Below are positions 1 through 7,835 of a stretch of DNA of 64,000 nucleotides, in pieces. Position 1 is the first letter of the stretch. Each line of letters opens with the position of its first letter. The translations under genes were made by a program, and so were the position numbers. Source of the DNA: an uncultured Collinsella sp. (GTDB lineage Bacteria > Actinomycetota > Coriobacteriia > Coriobacteriales > Coriobacteriaceae); assembly GCA_900542965.1 (NCBI GenBank), contig UQPY01000001.1, positions 1-64,000 of the forward strand, read 5' to 3'. The notes under the pieces were generated by a model. That model searched no databases and had not been told where the DNA came from. It worked only from the letters and a program-made list of their open reading frames with translations.

Positions 1-15
1 ACGCGCATAAAGAAA

Positions 16-49
16 GCCTCCCATTTCTCATGTCCAAGAAATGGGAGGC
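16..49 (-). terminator. Perfect 13-bp inverted repeat, terminator-like on minus strand
   Basis: Arms 16-28 and 37-49 are exact complements around an 8-nt loop. On the minus strand the stem is followed by a T-rich run (TTTCTTT), so it would end transcription moving left. No T-run follows it on the plus strand. No minus-strand gene lies immediately to its right, so its client is unclear; it may insulate the neighbour left of the window. Confidence 0.45.
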
Positions 50-86
50 AGTTCAAACAGGGGAGCGGGTCTTTTTTGTTGAAGAA

Positions 87-123
87 AACCTACCAAAAAG
101 GGACAGGTTTATTTTGGTAGGTT
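87..123 (+). repeat. REP-like palindromic repeat, copy 1
   Basis: A perfect 12-bp inverted repeat (AACCTACCAAAA at 87-98, TTTTGGTAGGTT at 112-123) encloses a loop with the GGGACAG core. A near-identical copy lies on the minus strand at 2041-2077, sharing CCAAAAAGGGACAGGTT and the TTGGT-GGTT half. This core resembles REP sequences associated with REP-associated tyrosine transposases; that family link is from memory, not a search. Confidence 0.6.
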
Positions 124-215
124 ATTCCTGCTTGAATTTGAAACATTTCGTTCGGTCAAAGCGTATCTATGGTGAGGGCCTCAGCAAGAAACATCAGCAT
201 CACCGGGAGGTGATT

Positions 216-734
216 ATGGAAGAACAAGCATTTAGACAGGCGGTCGAGGATCACCGTGATGTCGTGTTTCGAATCGCATTGACGTATCTGCGCGATCGTG
301 CCGATGCCGACGATGTCGCTCAAGACGTCTTTCTGAAGTTACTCAAAAGCGATGCCCAATTTGAAAGCTGGGAACATCTTCGTCGATGGCTTATCCGGGT
401 CACGATCAATGAATGCAAATCTCTCTTTCGAAAGCCATGGAGGCGTGTGGAGGATATTGAGAACCTGGCCGATTCGCTTTCGACGGCGCAGGAGGAGACC
501 AAGGCGGTCCTGTCAGACGTTATGCGACTTCCGGAACGATTCCGTGTTCCCATCATGCTCTATTACTATCTGGGCTTTTCGACCTCAGAGATTGCCGAGT
601 TATTGCATGTGCCAGCCGCGACTGTTCGAACGCGTTTGGCTCGCGGCAGATCGAAGCTCAAGTTCATCCTAGAGGAGGGCGACCGTGAAATCCAATCAAA
701 TCAAGCAGGCCTTCGAGTCCGTCCAAGCCGATAG
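216..734 (+). CDS. ECF-type RNA polymerase sigma factor (sigma-70 family)
   Basis: A 172-aa protein with the two-domain layout of extracytoplasmic-function sigma factors. Region 2 spans about residues 10-75 (FRIALTYLRDRADADDVAQD, then the FLKLLK helix). Region 4 spans about 110-160 (LPERFRVPIMLYYYLGFS, SEIAELL, VRTRLARGRSKLK, a helix-turn-helix). I chose ATG 216 because GGGAGGTG precedes it by 4-7 bases; the open frame upstream to position 30 crosses the REP-like repeat and is not sigma-like. The next gene begins inside this one at 685, so the two are translationally coupled, and the partner is a membrane anti-sigma candidate. The target promoters are unknown. Confidence 0.88.
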   Translation: MEEQAFRQAVEDHRDVVFRIALTYLRDRADADDVAQDVFLKLLKSDAQFESWEHLRRWLIRVTINECKSLFRKPWRRVEDIENLADSLSTAQEETKAVLSDVMRLPERFRVPIMLYYYLGFSTSEIAELLHVPAATVRTRLARGRSKLKFILEEGDREIQSNQAGLRVRPSR

Positions 735-1761
735 CGATCTTGCTGACCGTGTTCTTTATGCCGCTGCTGGTGAGCCGCTTCGCCGAAAGGGTCACGCGAA
801 GCCTCTGTATGTTGCCGTGATCGGATGCCTTGCCGGAGTGCTGGCGACCGGAGGGGTCGCCTACGCCGTCGTCAATTCCAGCTATTTTGCCTCTGCCTGG
901 GGAAACCACGGCAACGGGGATTCCATTACCTGGACCAACGGCGGCTCATCGGGAACTAAATATACCTACACCAGAGAGTTTGGCGATGGCATCGCGCCCC
1001 AAAGCCTGGAAGGCGCAGTCCAGGAGGTTAATCTGTCCGTCGAGGGCAACGGCTATACGCTTGATATCCATGAGATGGCAATCGACCAAAACGGCTGCGG
1101 AGCCGTGACGTTTACGTTGTCCAATCCAAATGGAGTTAACTACTACAAGCCAGCAGCAGAGATTGGCGAACTTGTTCTCTATGGTGAAGAAGAGCAGGGC
1201 ATCGGCACGCCCGATATGAAGTTTGGCGAGGAATGGCCTGACACGCGCAGCACAATTGATAAGGACACATCAAGCGATACTGTCATTAATGGCACGATGT
1301 ACTTTGCCGCTATGGATCGCGAGCGAGATTTGCAACATGCTGTCACCTGGAATATCCACTGGACCGAGGGTGAAGGTGAGAGTGCGAGGCGGTTTGAGGC
1401 GTCGACACCCGAGTTCAATATTGGAGCGTACGTCGATACAAAGGAACTCCGCTCCGGTGACTCGCCTCTTGAGATTAGCCCGTTTTCCATCCAGACGCAC
1501 ATCGATGATTTGGGCTATGAAGCAGTTGATAATAAGCTGACCGTCAGCTACAAGGATGGATCGGAGCAGATTATCGAAGATGACGACGCAGGGGTGTTCA
1601 ACTTATATTTTTCTTATGGGCGCAATAGCGGAGAGAACATCTGGGTGCCAACGAAGTTGATTGATGTCGATCAAGTTGTCTCGGTAACCCTTGAAATTGT
1701 GAGGTATACATCAACAGGGGAGACCGAAACGAAAGAGCCCTTTACCATCGTCTATTCGTAA
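685..1761 (+). CDS. Membrane-anchored anti-sigma-like protein
   Basis: A 358-aa protein starting at GTG 685 behind a strong AGAGGAGGG site that lies inside the sigma-factor gene; the overlap is 50 bp. Residues 1-40 are charged and cytoplasmic-like, 41-63 form one transmembrane segment (LYVAVIGCLAGVLATGG), and the remaining ~295 residues would be outside, with a beta-rich look. This matches anti-sigma proteins of the DUF4179/RsiV-like kind encoded next to ECF sigma factors in Gram-positive bacteria. No zinc-binding HxxxCxxC motif is visible, so it is not a classic ZAS anti-sigma. The role is inferred from topology and pairing. A terminator follows at 1769. Confidence 0.65.
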   Translation: MKSNQIKQAFESVQADSDLADRVLYAAAGEPLRRKGHAKPLYVAVIGCLAGVLATGGVAYAVVNSSYFASAWGNHGNGDSITWTNGGSSGTKYTYTREFGDGIAPQSLEGAVQEVNLSVEGNGYTLDIHEMAIDQNGCGAVTFTLSNPNGVNYYKPAAEIGELVLYGEEEQGIGTPDMKFGEEWPDTRSTIDKDTSSDTVINGTMYFAAMDRERDLQHAVTWNIHWTEGEGESARRFEASTPEFNIGAYVDTKELRSGDSPLEISPFSIQTHIDDLGYEAVDNKLTVSYKDGSEQIIEDDDAGVFNLYFSYGRNSGENIWVPTKLIDVDQVVSVTLEIVRYTSTGETETKEPFTIVYS

Positions 1762-1768
1762 GATTTGG

Positions 1769-1801
1769 GGCCGCTTCCTACTAGGGGAAGCGGCCTATTT
1801 T
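1769..1801 (+). terminator. Rho-independent terminator of the sigma/anti-sigma pair
   Basis: GGCCGCTTCC (1769-1778) pairs with GGAAGCGGCC (1786-1795), followed by TATTTT. It begins 8 bases after the stop codon of the anti-sigma-like gene. Confidence 0.85.
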
Positions 1802-1844
1802 GCGAAACATGGATGGTTGGATCGGGCGCTATTCATCTGGTCAT

Positions 1845-1969
1845 CGGAAGTGCGGTGAAAAACTCAGAACCGTTAAGCACACCTAAAATTTGACCCACTG
1901 CTGAGCTGCGGTTTTGTCGTTAAATATGCCGGTCTGCTTGGAGGTTTGCGAATTTTCTCCGCACTTCCG
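1845..1969. repeat. 125-bp palindromic element
   Basis: Ends 1845-1861 and 1953-1969 are inverted copies with 16 of 17 positions matching (CGGAAGTGCGG, then GAAAA). The interior shows no credible reading frame. It sits between the sigma-factor cassette and the second REP-like copy, and is AT-richer than nearby genes. It looks like a small non-autonomous or BIME-like element. Confidence 0.5.
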
Positions 1970-2236
1970 AAAACGTTGTCGATCTAGATGCTGCAAAAAG
2001 ATGCTGACTACAGTAATCGGCCACGTTTCCCAGATAAAACCGACCAAGATTAACCTGTCCCTTTTTGGCAGGGAACGTTGCCCCGACGAGCACGTCGGAT
2101 CCCCGGCCCGGGCGGCCCAGGTTTTAAGTTTGTCGCGAGTTCCGCACGCAAAGGAAAGCACTTAATGTGCTTTCCGTCTTGCGCAGGACTGTAGAGCAGG
2201 AAACTTCATATGCGGCCCTCCCGGGCGCAAGCAAAA
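1970..2236. other. Gene-free interval with stacked palindromes
   Basis: Together with 1802-1969 this is the longest gene-free stretch here. It contains the second REP-like copy (2041-2077), a CCGACG/CGTCGG hairpin near 2083-2098, and a perfect hairpin GGAAAGCAC/GTGCTTTCC at 2153-2175 whose flanks CGCAA and TTGCG extend the pairing. No ribosome-binding site with a plausible coding frame was seen. Confidence 0.6.
2041..2077 (-). repeat. REP-like palindromic repeat, copy 2 (inverted relative to copy 1)
   Basis: Read on the minus strand, this carries CCAAAAAGGGACAGGTT then ATCTTGGTCGGTT, matching copy 1 at 87-123 except for a few bases. The two copies lie about 1.95 kb apart in opposite orientation and bracket the sigma/anti-sigma genes. 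Confidence 0.6.
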
Positions 2237-2261
2237 GGGCGACCCCTGTACGGAGTCGCCC
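2230..2261 (-). terminator. Terminator of pnp
   Basis: On the minus strand GGGCGAC (2261-2255) pairs with GTCGCCC (2243-2237) and is followed by TTTT. It lies 26 bases beyond the pnp stop codon. Confidence 0.8.
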
Positions 2262-2286
2262 TTGTTGAGCTGCTTATGTGTAGCTA

Positions 2287-4533
2287 TTACTCGGCGTCAT
2301 GGTGGCGGCGGGGCTTGCGGCCTCCGTTGTCGCCGGGACGGCGCGGACGGTCGCTGCGCTCGGAGCGCTCGCGACGCGGACGCTCACGGCGCTGGAAGTG
2401 CTCGCCGTCACCCTCGGAGGCACCCTCAGCGCGAGCCGGGGCCTCGGGCTTGTCAAGACGATCGAGCGAGATCTTGCCGCGATCATCGACCTCGATGACG
2501 ACGACCTTGACCTCGTCGCCCACGTTGAGGACGTCCTCGACCTTCTCAACGCGGCCCTTGGCGACGCGGGAGATGTGCAGCAGGCCGTCCTTACCGGGCA
2601 GCAGGTTGACGAAGGCGCCGAAGGGCTGGATGGAGACCACGCGACCGGTGTACTCCTCGCCCGGCTCGGGAACCTTGATGATGAGCTTGATACGCTCGAC
2701 GGCCTGGTCGACGGACTCGCCGGTGCCGCCGACAAAGACGGTGCCGTCCTCCTGGATGTCGACCGAGGCGCCGGTCTCGTCCTGGATACCGCGGATGACC
2801 TTACCGCCGGAACCGATGACGTCGCGGATCTTGTCGGTCGGAACCTGGATGGAAACGATGCGCGGAGCGGTGCTGCGTGTGGTGTGGCGCGGCTCGGGGA
2901 TCACATCGAGCATCTTCTGCAGGATGAAGGCGCGACCCTCCTTGGCCTGCTGCAGAGCGCGGGCCAGGATGTCGAAGGTGAGGCCGGTGGCCTTGTTGTC
3001 CATCTGCAGGGCGGTGATGCCCTCGGTGGAGCCGGTGACCTTAAAGTCCATGTCGCCCAGGAAGTCCTCGAGACCCTGGATGTCGGACAGTACCACGGTC
3101 TTGCCCTCCTCCTGGATCAGGCCCATGGCGATACCGGAGACCGGGCGCTTAATGGGCACGCCGCCGTCCATAAGGGCGAGCGTGGAGCCGCAGGTCGAAG
3201 CCATCGAAGAGGAGCCGTTGGACTCCATGACCTCGGAGACCACGCGGATGGCGTAGGGGAACTCGTTCTCGTCGGGAAGCACCGGAAGCAGAGCGCGCTC
3301 GGCCAGGTTGCCGTGGCCGATCTCGCGGCGCTTGGGGCTGCCCATGCGGCCGGTCTCGCCGGTGCAGAACGGCGGGAAGTTGTAGTGATGCATATAGCGC
3401 TTGCCCTCGGTGGGCTCGATGGTATCCAGACGCTGGCCCTCGTTGAGCATGCCGAGCGACAGCACGGAGAGCACCTGGGTCTGACCGCGCTGGAACAGGC
3501 CGGAGCCGTGAACGAGCGGCAGATAGTTGTCCTTCACCATGATGGGACGGATCTCATCGGCGGCACGGCCGTCGACGCGCTCGCCGGTCTCGACGACCAT
3601 GGTGCGCATGGCCTTCTTCTCGAGCTTCTTGAGCGCCACGGGGATCTCGCGCTCCCAAGCGGCCTGCTCCTCCTCGGTGAACTCGGCACGGATGGACTCC
3701 TTCAGAGCCTCGACCTTACCGATACGGGAGAGCTTGTCGGCGTCGCGAAGGGCGGCTGCCATCTCGTCGTAGTGGGCGAAGATGCGCTCCTGGACCTCCT
3801 CGACGGGCTGGTCGAGCGGGTACTCCTTCTTGACGATGGCGCCATTGACCTGCTCCCACTCGGCAACGAACTCGTCCTGGGCCTGGCAGAAGGCGGCAAG
3901 GGCCTCCTGGCCAAACTTCATGGCGGCGAGCATGTCGTCCTCGGAGATCTCCTCGGCGCCGGCCTCGACCATCGAGATGAAGTCAGCAGAGCCGCCCAGC
4001 TCCAGGTCCAGATCGGAGTTCTCGCGCTCCTCATAGGTGGGGTTGACGATAAACTCGCCGGTCTCCACGTTACGGCCGATGCGCACGCAGGCAAGCGGGC
4101 CCTCGAAGGGCACGCCGCCGAGCGTCATTGCCAGGGAAGCACCCATGACGTTGATGACGTCAAAGGGGTTGACCTGGTCGGCGACGAGCGAGGTGGCGAC
4201 GATGTGCACCTCGTTGCGGAAGCCGTCCGGGAAGCTCGGACGAATCGGGCGGTCGATCATACGGGCCGTGAGCGTGGCCTTCTCGCTGGGACGGCCCTCA
4301 CGCTTGAGGTAGCCACCCGGGATGCGGCCGGCGGCGTACATCTTCTCGTTGAAGTCGACGGTCAGCGGAAAGAAGTCGTAGTTCTTACGCTCCTTGGAGA
4401 CGACCACGGTGTCGAGCATCGTGGTGTCGCCCTGCTTGACCAGACAGGCGCCGGTGGCCTGCTTGGCAAGCTCGCCGGACTCAAAGGTGTAGGTCTTGCC
4501 GTACAGCTCAAAGGTCTTGGATACGAGTGTCAT
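2287..4533 (-). CDS. pnp: Polyribonucleotide nucleotidyltransferase (PNPase)
   Basis: A 748-aa 3'-5' phosphorolytic exoribonuclease acting in mRNA decay. Two RNase PH-like domains fill about residues 10-230 and 330-550, with an alpha-helical linker between. A KH domain (VIGSGGKVIRGIQDETGA) lies near 575-620 and an S1 domain (GEEYTGRVVSIQPFGAFVNL) near 635-705. The second PH domain holds the active-site run DIQGLEDFLGDMDFKV. The C-terminus is an arginine-rich tail after the S1 domain (RRERPRRERSERSDR), likely RNA-binding. The order rpsO-pnp is the widely conserved one, with the rpsO terminator and a structured leader between them. Confidence 0.97.
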   Translation of the reverse strand: MTLVSKTFELYGKTYTFESGELAKQATGACLVKQGDTTMLDTVVVSKERKNYDFFPLTVDFNEKMYAAGRIPGGYLKREGRPSEKATLTARMIDRPIRPSFPDGFRNEVHIVATSLVADQVNPFDVINVMGASLAMTLGGVPFEGPLACVRIGRNVETGEFIVNPTYEERENSDLDLELGGSADFISMVEAGAEEISEDDMLAAMKFGQEALAAFCQAQDEFVAEWEQVNGAIVKKEYPLDQPVEEVQERIFAHYDEMAAALRDADKLSRIGKVEALKESIRAEFTEEEQAAWEREIPVALKKLEKKAMRTMVVETGERVDGRAADEIRPIMVKDNYLPLVHGSGLFQRGQTQVLSVLSLGMLNEGQRLDTIEPTEGKRYMHHYNFPPFCTGETGRMGSPKRREIGHGNLAERALLPVLPDENEFPYAIRVVSEVMESNGSSSMASTCGSTLALMDGGVPIKRPVSGIAMGLIQEEGKTVVLSDIQGLEDFLGDMDFKVTGSTEGITALQMDNKATGLTFDILARALQQAKEGRAFILQKMLDVIPEPRHTTRSTAPRIVSIQVPTDKIRDVIGSGGKVIRGIQDETGASVDIQEDGTVFVGGTGESVDQAVERIKLIIKVPEPGEEYTGRVVSIQPFGAFVNLLPGKDGLLHISRVAKGRVEKVEDVLNVGDEVKVVVIEVDDRGKISLDRLDKPEAPARAEGASEGDGEHFQRRERPRRERSERSDRPRRPGDNGGRKPRRHHDAE

Positions 4534-4639
4534 TGTTCTCCTTTACCCCACAGGCCCCTTGCCTGCGGGCTTCTCATGTGACGCGGGCCCCCTGCCCCCG
4601 CCACGCTTCAGAGCGTGATTGTTCACGCCCTTACACAAA
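4534..4639 (-). promoter_or_regulatory. Structured leader of pnp
   Basis: Between the rpsO terminator and the pnp start, the minus strand can form a GCGTGA/TCACGC hairpin (4613-4628), a GC-rich stem near 4575-4600, and a CCCGCAGGC/GCCTGTGGG stem just before the AAAGGAG ribosome-binding site. PNPase autoregulates through a cleaved 5' hairpin in other bacteria; a similar role here is inference. Confidence 0.4.
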
Positions 4640-4668
4640 AAGAGCGCCCCGCTGCGCAGGACGCTCTT
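4637..4668 (-). terminator. Terminator/attenuator after rpsO
   Basis: AAGAGCG (4668-4662, minus) pairs with CGCTCTT (4646-4640) and is followed by TTT. It stands between rpsO and pnp and would reduce read-through. Confidence 0.75.
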
Positions 4669-4682
4669 AGCATGTACAAATC

Positions 4683-4961
4683 CTACTGGATGTTGTCGCG
4701 GATGCCCAGAGCCTTGATGAGCTCACGGTACTCGACGATGTCGTTCTTCTTGATGTAGGAGAGAAGACGACGACGACGGCCGACGAGCATGAGCAGGCCA
4801 CGACGGGTGTGGAAGTCCTTCTGGTGGGACTTCATGTGCTCGGTCAGCTCCTTGATGCGCTCGGACAGGATGGCGACCTGAACCTTGGGGTTGCCGGTGT
4901 CGACCGGGGTGTTACCGAACTGGGCAGTCAGCTCAGCCTTGCGCTCTTTGGAAACAGTCAT
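4683..4961 (-). CDS. rpsO: 30S ribosomal protein S15
   Basis: A 92-aa protein of the normal S15 size (about 89). It carries the family core: NPKVQVAILSERIKELTEH, then HxKDFHTRRGLLMLVGRRRRLL, then Y-x-x-LIKALGIR. S15 binds the central domain of 16S rRNA and starts platform assembly. Start ATG 4961 is preceded by AAAGGTGA. It is followed by its own terminator and pnp, as in many bacteria. Confidence 0.97.
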   Translation of the reverse strand: MTVSKERKAELTAQFGNTPVDTGNPKVQVAILSERIKELTEHMKSHQKDFHTRRGLLMLVGRRRRLLSYIKKNDIVEYRELIKALGIRDNIQ

Positions 4962-5075
4962 TGTTTCACCTTTCGTTTTGCGTCGCTATCGGGCGACTCG
5001 ATTCGCCTCGGACTGGGAAGCCGCCGGTGGAGCGAGCAACCAAGGTCGAGGTACCAACAGGCCGATATGTTACCA
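4962..5075 (-). promoter_or_regulatory. Probable rpsO promoter and leader
   Basis: The minus strand between recO and rpsO has a possible -10 TAACAT (near 5063-5068) and a GGCGA/TCGCC hairpin about 30 bases before the S15 start. S15 autoregulates its mRNA in several phyla with unrelated leader structures; I do not recognise this one. Confidence 0.3.
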
Positions 5076-5099
5076 CAAGCAGCCCGCGCCTGCGCATCA

Positions 5100-5849
5100 T
5101 CACCGACCCAACATGAATTCCATCGCACGGAGGCGCTGATCGGTGTGCGTCGCAGCCCAAACATGCGAAAGCCCAAGCAAGAATGCCGCCGTATGCGGGT
5201 CGATTCGCTCGGCCATAAGCGCATCGAAGGTCATGGATATGAGGGCGCGCAGCCATGCGACCTCGCCGGTCGACACGAGCTCGGCACCCGGAACGCTCGA
5301 CGCGCACGACCCGCACATGAGCCCGCCCACCTGTGGTGAAAAATACGACAGCATGGGGTCTCCGCACAGCACGCAGGCCGAAAAATCTGGTCGATAGCCA
5401 ACGTGCGACAGCAGCTTAAAGACATATGCCGCCACAAGTAGGTCCATATGTGCCGCGTCGAGCCCGCTGCCCACCAGGGCAAGCGCTCGCTGCGTTATGG
5501 CAAAGGTAAACGGGTCCTCGGCGTCCTCGAACGAGCACACGCGCGCGACCTCGGCGATCGCGCTTGCGGCGCAGGTCGTCTCGTAATCGGGCGCAGCGCC
5601 GAGCGGCGCCTCCATAAGCTCGGCCTGAGAAACCACGTCGAGCGACCGTCCATGCGCAAGCAGCATATCAACGGTACAGAACAGCTCGCAGCGCGCAGCC
5701 AGGCGACCACCGGGTTTGCGGGCGCCCTTTGCCACGGCACGAACCTGCCGCCCCCGCTCGTCAAGCATCGTCAGGATCAAGTCGGTCTCTTTGAGCTTCG
5801 TCTTGTCGAGGACGAGCACCTTCGTGCGATATGTCCGGGAGCCTGCCAT
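5100..5849 (-). CDS. recO: DNA repair protein RecO
   Basis: A 249-aa recombination mediator that with RecR loads RecA on SSB-coated DNA. The N-terminal OB fold is recognisable (RTKVLVLDKTKLKETDLIL, RAVAKGARKPGGRLAARCEL), followed by the helical domain with a zinc-ribbon-like cysteine set (CVLCGD and MCGSCASS, about residues 160-185). It starts 9 bases after the era stop, so it is the last gene of the era block; era-recO adjacency is common. Confidence 0.93.
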   Translation of the reverse strand: MAGSRTYRTKVLVLDKTKLKETDLILTMLDERGRQVRAVAKGARKPGGRLAARCELFCTVDMLLAHGRSLDVVSQAELMEAPLGAAPDYETTCAASAIAEVARVCSFEDAEDPFTFAITQRALALVGSGLDAAHMDLLVAAYVFKLLSHVGYRPDFSACVLCGDPMLSYFSPQVGGLMCGSCASSVPGAELVSTGEVAWLRALISMTFDALMAERIDPHTAAFLLGLSHVWAATHTDQRLRAMEFMLGR

Positions 5850-5858
5850 TGACGCGAA

Positions 5859-6926
5859 CTAATCTTCCGCGTTGTACCCAAAGCGGCGAATCTGGGCCTC
5901 GTCGTCACGCCAGCCGGCCTTGACCTTCACGTCCAGCTCCAAAAAGACCTGCGTGCCAAAGATGCGCTCAAGATCGCGACGGGCGTCAATACCGATATGC
6001 TTGATCATCTCGCCGCCCTTGCCGATGATGATGCCCTTTTGGCCCTCACGCTCGACGTAAATGGTGGCGTGCACGCGCAGCACCTTCTTGGTCTGCTCGA
6101 GCGCATCGCAGATCACGCCAACGGAGTGCGGGATCTCATCACGGGTGCGGCGCAAGACCTTTTCGCGCACAAACTCAGCAACGAGCGTCTCGTCAGAAGC
6201 GTCGGTGCCCATGTCCTCGGGGAACCAACGCGGGCCTTCGGGCAAAAAGTGCGCAACGGTCTCGATAAAGGCATCGACGTTGAAGTTCTTGACCGACGAC
6301 GTCACGATCTCGTCGTCATATTCCATGAGCTCGTGGGCGGCCTTAAGCTGCTCCATGACCTGTGCGGGGTCGGCCTCATCGGCCTTAGTGAGCACCAGGA
6401 CCTTCTTGCAACGAGCGCATCTGACACGCTCGGCAACCCAGGCGTCTCCCCTGCCGATCGGTTTGGTGGCATCAATCAAAAACGCGACAACATCGACATC
6501 GTTCAGCTCGAACAGCGCGCTCTTGTTGAGCTCGGAGCCCAGGCCGTCCTTGGGCTTGTGGATACCCGGGGTATCGACAAAGACCAGCTGGTAGCCGGGG
6601 CGGTTGACGACGGCGCGCATGCGGCGGCGGGTCGTCTGGGCCACCGGCGAGGTGATGGCGACCTTTTTGCCATAGCAGGCGTTGAGCAGCGTGGACTTGC
6701 CGGCGTTGGGGCGGCCGACCAGGGCCACAAAGCCGCTGCGGAAACCAGGCTCAACGTCACCAAAGCCCGCGAGGTTGTCGTCCTCGTCGCACAGGGCGTC
6801 GAGCTCCTCGTCGCTCATGCCCTCAAACGGGTCGAACTCCTCGACCTCATCGCAATCCTCGGTCGCCTTAGCATCCAGGGACTCTTCGTCCAAAATCTCA
6901 TCGGTAGGCTGCATATTGTCGGACAT
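5859..6926 (-). CDS. era: GTPase Era with acidic N-terminal extension
   Basis: A 355-aa GTPase needed for 16S rRNA processing and 30S maturation. G1 is GRPNAGKST (71-79), G3 DTPGIH (about 118), G4 TKAD in VLVLTKADEAD. The C-terminal KH domain has GIIIGKGGEMIKHIG. Usual Era is about 300 aa; here the first ~60 residues form an extra stretch very rich in Asp and Glu. Start ATG 6926 has an AAAGGGAT site, and a start nearer the G domain lacks a good site, so the extension looks real. It sits after ybeY and dgkA, a typical ribosome-maturation neighbourhood. Confidence 0.95.
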   Translation of the reverse strand: MSDNMQPTDEILDEESLDAKATEDCDEVEEFDPFEGMSDEELDALCDEDDNLAGFGDVEPGFRSGFVALVGRPNAGKSTLLNACYGKKVAITSPVAQTTRRRMRAVVNRPGYQLVFVDTPGIHKPKDGLGSELNKSALFELNDVDVVAFLIDATKPIGRGDAWVAERVRCARCKKVLVLTKADEADPAQVMEQLKAAHELMEYDDEIVTSSVKNFNVDAFIETVAHFLPEGPRWFPEDMGTDASDETLVAEFVREKVLRRTRDEIPHSVGVICDALEQTKKVLRVHATIYVEREGQKGIIIGKGGEMIKHIGIDARRDLERIFGTQVFLELDVKVKAGWRDDEAQIRRFGYNAED

Positions 6927-6938
6927 GGGAATCCCTTT

Positions 6939-7316
6939 CTAAATAAAGTCTAGCGCGTGGGCAAAGGCAAGCAAGCCCACGATCGCGGCGGTAATGGAAA
7001 GAACGTATACAGAGGCGGCGGCGATATCCTTCGCACGCTTTGCCAGCGGATGGAGCTCTTGGGTCGCCAGGTCGACGATGGCCTCCATGGCGGTGTTACA
7101 CAGCTCGCCATGAATCACCAGGCCGCAGCAGATGATGACCGTAGCCCACTCGGCAATATCGAGCCCCACGATACAGCCGGCAATGACGGTGCACACGCCT
7201 GCCACGAGCATGACCTTAATGTTGCGCTCGGTCTTGACGGCGGTGACGAAGCCCTCCATGGCGTATGAGAACGACTTTAAAAAGGACGGATGGTCCTTGT
7301 TCGATCCGGGAATCAT
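6939..7316 (-). CDS. dgkA: Diacylglycerol kinase / undecaprenol kinase family membrane protein
   Basis: A 125-aa small integral membrane kinase. Three hydrophobic segments are visible (about residues 32-52, 55-75 and 98-120). The family signature appears as GELCNTAMEAIVDL, giving the catalytic Glu and the NTA(M/I)E motif, then the Ala-Lys-D region (AKRAKDIAAASV). In Gram-positive bacteria the family phosphorylates undecaprenol, feeding the lipid carrier pool for cell-wall synthesis. Position between ybeY and era matches the common ybeY-dgkA-era order. Confidence 0.88.
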   Translation of the reverse strand: MIPGSNKDHPSFLKSFSYAMEGFVTAVKTERNIKVMLVAGVCTVIAGCIVGLDIAEWATVIICCGLVIHGELCNTAMEAIVDLATQELHPLAKRAKDIAAASVYVLSITAAIVGLLAFAHALDFI

Positions 7317-7325
7317 AAACGGCTC

Positions 7326-7835
7326 CTAGTCGTGGGCATGATTGGTGATGGGGCCGACGTGGACCAGTTTAGGATCCTCGCCGCGCTCGAGCGCCAGATC
7401 GCGCAGGATAGCGTCCTCGCGAGCCTCCATGACCTCGGCCTCGTCGTCCTCGATATGGTCATACCCCAGCAGGTGCAGCATGCCGTGTACGAGCATCAGG
7501 CGGCACTCGTCGGCAGGGCTATTGCCAAAGCCGGGGGCCTGACGGGCAATGACCTGCGGGGCCAAGATGATATCGCCGAGCTCGAGCGTCTCGTCGGCGG
7601 GAATATCCTCGTCAAAGGCCGAGTCGCATTCAAACGAGAGCACATCGGTGGTGCGGTCGATGCCACGCCACTCGTGGTTGAGCTCGTGCATCTCGTCCTC
7701 GTCGACATACGAAAGGGAAATCTCGACTTCACGTTCAACGCCCTCGGCGGCAAGCACAACCTCGCAGATGTGCTCCACCTCCTGCGCGTCGAACAGCGTA
7801 TCGAGTTCGGCATCGTTGCTGATCAATACACTCAA
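7326..7835 (-). CDS. ybeY: Endoribonuclease YbeY (16S rRNA maturation factor)
   Basis: A 169-aa zinc endoribonuclease for rRNA 3'-end processing. The metal site is intact: HGMLHLLGYDH around residues 115-125, preceded by LGDIILAPQVIARQA. The start is TTG 7835, overlapping the phoH stop as TTGA, with GGAG five bases upstream. The last ~25 residues after the metal motif are a family-atypical hydrophilic tail ending in HVGPITNHAHD, which adds three more histidines. Confidence 0.93.
   Translation of the reverse strand: MSVLISNDAELDTLFDAQEVEHICEVVLAAEGVEREVEISLSYVDEDEMHELNHEWRGIDRTTDVLSFECDSAFDEDIPADETLELGDIILAPQVIARQAPGFGNSPADECRLMLVHGMLHLLGYDHIEDDEAEVMEAREDAILRDLALERGEDPKLVHVGPITNHAHD

Noticed and set aside
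30..215. Upstream extension of the sigma-factor gene to position 30
   Set aside because: It translates the REP-like repeat and has no ribosome-binding site; ATG 216 has a good one and starts at the domain boundary.
2299..4581. A 760-codon open frame on the plus strand across pnp
   Set aside because: It mirrors pnp on the other strand; the translation is low-complexity Leu/Gly/Asp-rich and matches no family. Long antisense frames are expected at this GC and codon bias.
4613..4628. GCGTGA/TCACGC palindrome read as a CRP-type operator before pnp
   Set aside because: It lies within the transcribed rpsO-pnp spacer and fits an RNA hairpin better than a promoter operator.
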